Shown here: positions 60,505 to 64,000 of the stretch, in pieces
Layout: the number at the start of each line of letters is the position of its first letter
Position numbering within the stretch: position 1 is the stretch's first letter
DNA from: Pseudosulfitobacter pseudonitzschiae
GTDB lineage: Bacteria > Pseudomonadota > Alphaproteobacteria > Rhodobacterales > Rhodobacteraceae
Assembly: GCF_900129395.1 (NCBI RefSeq)
Contig: NZ_FQVP01000013.1
Span: forward strand, 1-64,000
Direction: 5' to 3'
DNA: 64,000 bases
The notes under the pieces: generated by a model
Database searches by the model: none
Told to the model about the DNA's origin: nothing
Seen by the model: the letters and a program-made list of their open reading frames with translations, nothing else
Made by a program: the position numbers and the translations under genes

Positions 60505-61124
60505 CAGTTCGTGATCAGCGCATAGTCGGCGCTGCTGCCGCTGGCGTTCTGCACGGCGATGGTGAAATCGCCGGTGCTGCGCGGGCTCCACCCGCAATAG
60601 GCGATGGCGCTGGAATCGGTGTCGGAACACACCAGCCGCCCCTGGTCGTCGGTGACCTTCAGGTTCAGGTCGTTGCTGCCCTTGGCCTCGACATAAATCT
60701 CGGCATAGGTGCCGCCCTCGAACGGCACCGCGCGATAGGTGTCGGTCTGGCCGCCGCCGATCCGCGCGTTGTTGTAAACCGGGCCGCTGACCACGCCCTT
60801 GGTGGTCTCGGACGCCACATCCTCGATCAGGCCCAGCATCATGTCATCGCCCGCCGCCAGATCCCGCGCGGTGGCCAGCATCGCGTCGGCATCCAGCGCG
60901 CCGTCGCCGGGGGTGCCGTCCTCGGCCATGCGGTCGGTGGGGGACAGGCCCAGACCCCGGCGCATCTTGGCGGCGGCCAGCACCAGCAGCGGATCGCGGG
61001 TGGCGACGCCGGTGTCATACAACACGCGGCTGGCCTCGGCCTGTTTCAGCGGGGCGGGGTCGGCGGCCAGCACAGGCAGGGCCGACAGGATCAGGGCAGC
61101 GGTCAGGGCGGTGAAACGGGTCAT
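60504..61124 (-). CDS. Exported protein with beta-sandwich (PPC-like) C-terminal domain
   Basis: A 206-residue protein with a signal peptide (MTRFTALTAALILSALPVLA). A helical middle segment is followed by a beta-rich region (residues 110-206; NDLNLKVTDDQGRLVCSD, FTIAVQNASGSSADYALITN) resembling pre-peptidase C-terminal sandwiches. The paired cysteines in VCSD and YCGW could form a disulfide. It overlaps the metacaspase gene and may bind or present its substrate. Confidence 0.6.
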   Translation of the reverse strand: MTRFTALTAALILSALPVLAADPAPLKQAEASRVLYDTGVATRDPLLVLAAAKMRRGLGLSPTDRMAEDGTPGDGALDADAMLATARDLAAGDDMMLGLIEDVASETTKGVVSGPVYNNARIGGGQTDTYRAVPFEGGTYAEIYVEAKGSNDLNLKVTDDQGRLVCSDTDSSAIAYCGWSPRSTGDFTIAVQNASGSSADYALITN

Positions 61125-61281
61125 GGGAACATCCTTGAAAATAGGTTTTGGTCTGGAATTACGCCAAAGTTAGCGATGCACCCGCGACCTGCCAAGCGGC
61201 TGCATTTTCATGACGGCATTTTTCACATGAACGGGCGGGAATTCCGGTCTAGGATTTGTGCAGATTGATGAAAGATTCTAT

Positions 61282-62565
61282 ATGCGACTGATATTGCTTG
61301 TTATTTTAACCTGTGTGGCGGTATTGCCCCGCCTTGCCACGGCCCAGATGGCCCCACAGGCCGCGGCCCACGTGCTGAACGCCACCCTGATGCTGCGCAG
61401 CGCCGACGGGCGGGACCGGTTCCTGGGCTCGGGCTTTGTCTTTGGCCGCAATGACCGCGCGGTGACCAACGCCCATGTGGTCGGCAAGGCCGCGCAGGTC
61501 GTGGTCGTCACCCAAGGCGGCACACGCATCGACGCCACGGTGGTGGCCGTGGACCAACAGCGGGATCTGGCGGTGCTGCAACTGGCCACGCCGCACGATG
61601 CGGTGTTGCACCCTGCGTCCGGCGTTGCGGTCGGGCAGGGGGTGTTCGCCACCGGCGCCCCGCTTGAGGCGGCGTTCACCCTGACGCAAGGGATCGTGTC
61701 GGCGCTGGCCCGGCAGATCGACCTGACGCAGCCCATCGGCTATCTGCAACATTCCGCAGCCGTCAATCCGGGCAGCAGCGGCGGGCCATTGGTGGATGCC
61801 GCAGGGGGCGTTCTGGGCATAAACACCCGTATCAGTGACGGTTCGCGGTTCTTTGTCGGCATCGCTTACGCCGTGCCGGTCGCGGATGTAAGCGATTTTG
61901 TCGCGCACGGCCCACTGCCCGAACATCCCCCCCTTGGCCTGCAACTGCGCCCGCTGGTCCCCCGGATCAAGGCCGCCTTGGGCTATGATGGCATCGGCGC
62001 GCTGGTAGAGCAGGTACAGCCCGACACAGCCGCCGCGCGGGCCGGTGTGATGGCGGGCGATATCCTGACCGTGGTGGACGATCATGCGATCACCACGCCG
62101 GGCGATCTGGCCTTTGCGCTGGCGCAAGGGGGCGCAGAGGTGCGGTTGACCGTACAGCGGGTAAATCAGGCTCTAACACTGATGGTTTCGCGTGTTGCGG
62201 TCCCATCCGACATCACCCCCGCCACCCCGCAACAGGTCCAGCGCCGCGATCAGTACAAGCTGACCGACATGGGGCTGATCCTGGACCCCGACGGCACCAT
62301 TCGCGCCGTGGTCAATCAGGGCGCGGGGTTCTTTGCGGGCCTCACCGGGGGCGACCGGATCGTGGCGATCAACGGCACCGCCATTGCCGACCTGCCCGAC
62401 GGCTGGACCCGCGATTATACCTTTGACAGCGCGGTCTTGCTGCGCATCTCATTGCCGGACGGGGCGACACGGCATTACCTGCTGGACCCCTGGGAGGACG
62501 GCCCGGCGCTGCGTCTGGCCAGCGGGGCCAACGTGCTGGACAAGGAGGTGGTCAGCTTTGACTGA
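61282..62565 (+). CDS. HtrA/DegP-like exported serine protease
   Basis: A 427-residue protein with a signal peptide (MRLILLVILTCVAVLPRLATA). The trypsin-like triad is H65 (TNAHVVG), D95 (QQRDLAVLQL) and S166 (NPGSSGGPL). A PDZ domain follows (about 240-310, DTAAARAGVMAGDIL), then a second PDZ-like region (FFAGLTGGDRIVAINGTAI). ATG 61282 is chosen over a GTG at 61258 because the signal peptide starts there. It is divergent from the metacaspase pair and overlaps the response regulator, as in DegP/CpxRA-type envelope stress modules. Confidence 0.85.
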   Translation: MRLILLVILTCVAVLPRLATAQMAPQAAAHVLNATLMLRSADGRDRFLGSGFVFGRNDRAVTNAHVVGKAAQVVVVTQGGTRIDATVVAVDQQRDLAVLQLATPHDAVLHPASGVAVGQGVFATGAPLEAAFTLTQGIVSALARQIDLTQPIGYLQHSAAVNPGSSGGPLVDAAGGVLGINTRISDGSRFFVGIAYAVPVADVSDFVAHGPLPEHPPLGLQLRPLVPRIKAALGYDGIGALVEQVQPDTAAARAGVMAGDILTVVDDHAITTPGDLAFALAQGGAEVRLTVQRVNQALTLMVSRVAVPSDITPATPQQVQRRDQYKLTDMGLILDPDGTIRAVVNQGAGFFAGLTGGDRIVAINGTAIADLPDGWTRDYTFDSAVLLRISLPDGATRHYLLDPWEDGPALRLASGANVLDKEVVSFD

Positions 62566-63253
62566 GGCAGGCAGAATACTGATCGTCGAGGACGACGCCG
62601 ACATGGCCCGCGCCTTGGCCGAGGCGTGCAGCGAACTGGGCTATTGCCCCGTGTTAGAGACGACATGCGCCGCAGGATTGGCCACCGCCAAGGCGAGTCC
62701 GTTTCCGCTGGCGATCCTGGACCGGATGATGCCCGACGGCGACAGCATCGACATGCTGGCCGAACTGCGCCACGCGGGCACCATCGGCGCGATCCTGATG
62801 GTCAGCGCATTGGCGCACGCAGGCCACCGCAGCCACGGGCTGGACCGGGGGGCGGACGATTACCTGGCCAAACCCTTTGCCCCCGAAGAACTGCGCGCCC
62901 GCATCCGCGCGCTGGTGCGCCGGACCAAGGCACAGCCCATGGACAACGATTTTCTGGTCTTCGACGGGCTGGAAATCCGGGTCAAGGCGCGCACGGTGCA
63001 TCACGGACAGGACCACATTCCCCTGTCGCCCAAGGAATTCGAGCTGTTGATGTATTTCGCAACCCACGCGGGCACCCCGCTCAGCCGGATGCAGTTGCTG
63101 GAACACGTCTGGAACCTGCATTTCGATCCGCAAACCAATGTGGTCGACGTGCATGTGGGCCGGTTGCGCCGCAAGCTGGAACAGCACACCAACCGCGCAT
63201 GGATTCACACCGCACGCGGGGCGGGCTATTGGTTCGGGCCGGAAGACGCATGA
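62558..63253 (+). CDS. OmpR/PhoB-family response regulator
   Basis: A 231-residue regulator. The receiver has the acidic pair EDD (11-13), phospho-acceptor D55 (LAILDRMMPDG) and DYLAKPF; the winged helix has IPLSPKEFELLMYFA and VDVHVGRLRRKLE, then GAGYWF. It starts at TTG 62558: AAGGAGGT (62542-62549) is eight bases upstream and the frame overlaps the protease stop. QseB/PhoP-like. Confidence 0.9.
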   Translation: MTEAGRILIVEDDADMARALAEACSELGYCPVLETTCAAGLATAKASPFPLAILDRMMPDGDSIDMLAELRHAGTIGAILMVSALAHAGHRSHGLDRGADDYLAKPFAPEELRARIRALVRRTKAQPMDNDFLVFDGLEIRVKARTVHHGQDHIPLSPKEFELLMYFATHAGTPLSRMQLLEHVWNLHFDPQTNVVDVHVGRLRRKLEQHTNRAWIHTARGAGYWFGPEDA

Positions 63254-64000
63254 GGAACGGCACCTTCCGCTCGGTCGCGCTGGTGGCGCTGGTGCCGCTG
63301 GTGATGGCCGTGGCGGGGGTGCTGGTGCTGCAATCGCAGTTGCGCGCGCGGCTGGTCGAGGCGGTGCAGACGCGCCTGCTGGCCGAAGCGCAGGGTTTTG
63401 CCGCCCTCTATGACCAGCGCCGCATCGTGGCCCTGCGCGAGGCGATTGCCTATCGCAGCACGCGCGGCGATCCTGCGGGCAGCGTCTATGTGCTGACCGA
63501 CCGCGCGGGTGCGGTGCTGGCGGGCAATCTGGACGGCTGGCCGGATGGGATCACGGTGCAGGACAGCGCGCAACAGGTCCAGATCGACGGGCGCCCCTTT
63601 CTGGCCCGTGCGCAGGACTTGCGCGGCGGGTTCGGGCTGTTGGTGGGGGTCAGCCTGTTGCCGGTGGAACAGACCCTGGCACAGATGCGCCGCGTCTTTG
63701 CCGCCTTTGGTCTGGCGATGCTGGTCGCGGGGCTGGCCGCCGCATGGGGCGTGGCGCGGCAGGCACAGCGGCGCACGGCGCGGATGAACGCGGCGCTGGC
63801 ACAGGTCGGCGGGGCAGGGGGCCTTGGCCTGCGGATGCCGCGCGAGGGCGGGTCGGAACACGCGGAACTGGCCGATCACATCGACGCCATGCTGGCGCGC
63901 ATTGCCCATCTGTTCGACGCGCATCAGCGGTTGGGCAACGCGGTGGCCCACGAAATGCGCACGCCGCTGGCCCGCATCCGCACGCGGCTGGATGCGCTGG
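63250..64000 (+). CDS. Sensor histidine kinase, partial (cut by window end)
   Basis: ATG 63250 overlaps the response regulator stop. Visible are a membrane helix (VALVALVPLVMAVAGVLVL), a periplasmic sensor of about 120 residues, a second helix (FAAFGLAMLVAGLAAAWGV), a HAMP-like linker and the HisKA start with H234 in VAHEMRTPLARIRT. The ATPase domain is outside the window. It forms the two-component pair with the preceding gene. Confidence 0.88.
   Translation, partial: MRNGTFRSVALVALVPLVMAVAGVLVLQSQLRARLVEAVQTRLLAEAQGFAALYDQRRIVALREAIAYRSTRGDPAGSVYVLTDRAGAVLAGNLDGWPDGITVQDSAQQVQIDGRPFLARAQDLRGGFGLLVGVSLLPVEQTLAQMRRVFAAFGLAMLVAGLAAAWGVARQAQRRTARMNAALAQVGGAGGLGLRMPREGGSEHAELADHIDAMLARIAHLFDAHQRLGNAVAHEMRTPLARIRTRLDAL

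Noticed and set aside
1-64000. tRNA, rRNA, integrase or transposase genes
   Set aside because: None recognised on either strand on reading; a covariance-model scan was not possible, so a missed tRNA cannot be fully excluded.

Overview
The window is GC-rich DNA with densely packed operons, many start/stop (ATGA) overlaps and occasional TTG starts. The gene families (ChvE/GguAB sugar uptake, TAXI-type TRAP transporter, PRC-barrel, DUF6525, RepA/RepB-like ParAB) point to an alphaproteobacterium, most likely Rhodobacterales (Roseobacter group). A replication and partition block at 54.5-58.4 kb (Rep_3-type initiator, 22-bp-spaced iterons, ParA, ParB, centromere-like palindromes) shows that the window belongs to a plasmid or chromid. 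No rRNA, tRNA, transposase, integrase or CRISPR array was seen.

Region by region. 1-6.6 kb: L-arabinose (or D-galactose) uptake (ChvE-like binding protein, GguA, GguB) and oxidative, non-phosphorylating breakdown (sugar 1-dehydrogenase, L-arabinonate dehydratase, L-2-keto-3-deoxyarabonate dehydratase). 6.6-9.1 kb: dTDP-sugar genes rfbC, rfbB, rfbA without rfbD. 9.4-10.1 kb: a secreted PRC-barrel protein. 10.3-21.8 kb: a sugar-acid island with an altronate/galactarate-type dehydratase, a LarA-like nickel-pincer enzyme, LarC, a GntR regulator, a RelB/ParE toxin-antitoxin pair, a DapA-family enzyme, a second IlvD/Edd dehydratase, 2-ketoglutarate semialdehyde dehydrogenase and a 2-hydroxyacid dehydrogenase. 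21.8-26.1 kb: MFS pump, TetR, DUF4345, dehalogenase-like hydrolase, ArsR and a racemase remnant. 26.2-32.6 kb: a metal-uptake operon (COG0523 GTPase, DUF6525, nickel/peptide-type ABC transporter) behind two tandem GTTAC-N3-ATAAC operators. 32.7-43 kb: LarB and LarE with two FadR-type regulators and a NIPSNAP protein, divergent from a TAXI-TRAP transporter followed by a ThDP enzyme, a FAD-linked 2-hydroxyacid oxidase and a GST. 43.7-50.9 kb: GAF/Fis activator with aldehyde dehydrogenase, an AbiEi/HipA-like fusion with twin operators, and a 3-oxoacid CoA-transferase with its IclR regulator. 51.3-54.4 kb: exported CHAT protease-like protein and partner. 54.5-58.4 kb: replication and partition. 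58.4-64 kb: exported metacaspase, small exported partner, HtrA-like protease and a two-component system cut by the window end.

How it fits together. The arabinose branch and the sugar-acid island both appear to converge on 2-ketoglutarate semialdehyde. The only semialdehyde dehydrogenase in the window is in the second island, so the two probably cooperate. A near-identical palindrome (TAATATATTA) lies in both divergent promoter regions of the sugar-acid island and is the likely operator of the GntR gene at 14.5 kb. Nickel-pincer cofactor genes are split between two operons 22 kb apart (larA-like plus larC; larB plus larE), both in hydroxyacid or sugar-acid contexts.

The most unusual structural signal is a family of about 190-230-bp dispersed, modular, hairpin-rich repeats. 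There are at least four near-full copies and three partial ones, always intergenic and mostly between convergent genes. A constant-length, variable-sequence 27-nt segment lies inside an otherwise conserved core. Two exported caspase-fold proteins (CHAT and metacaspase) flank the replication block.
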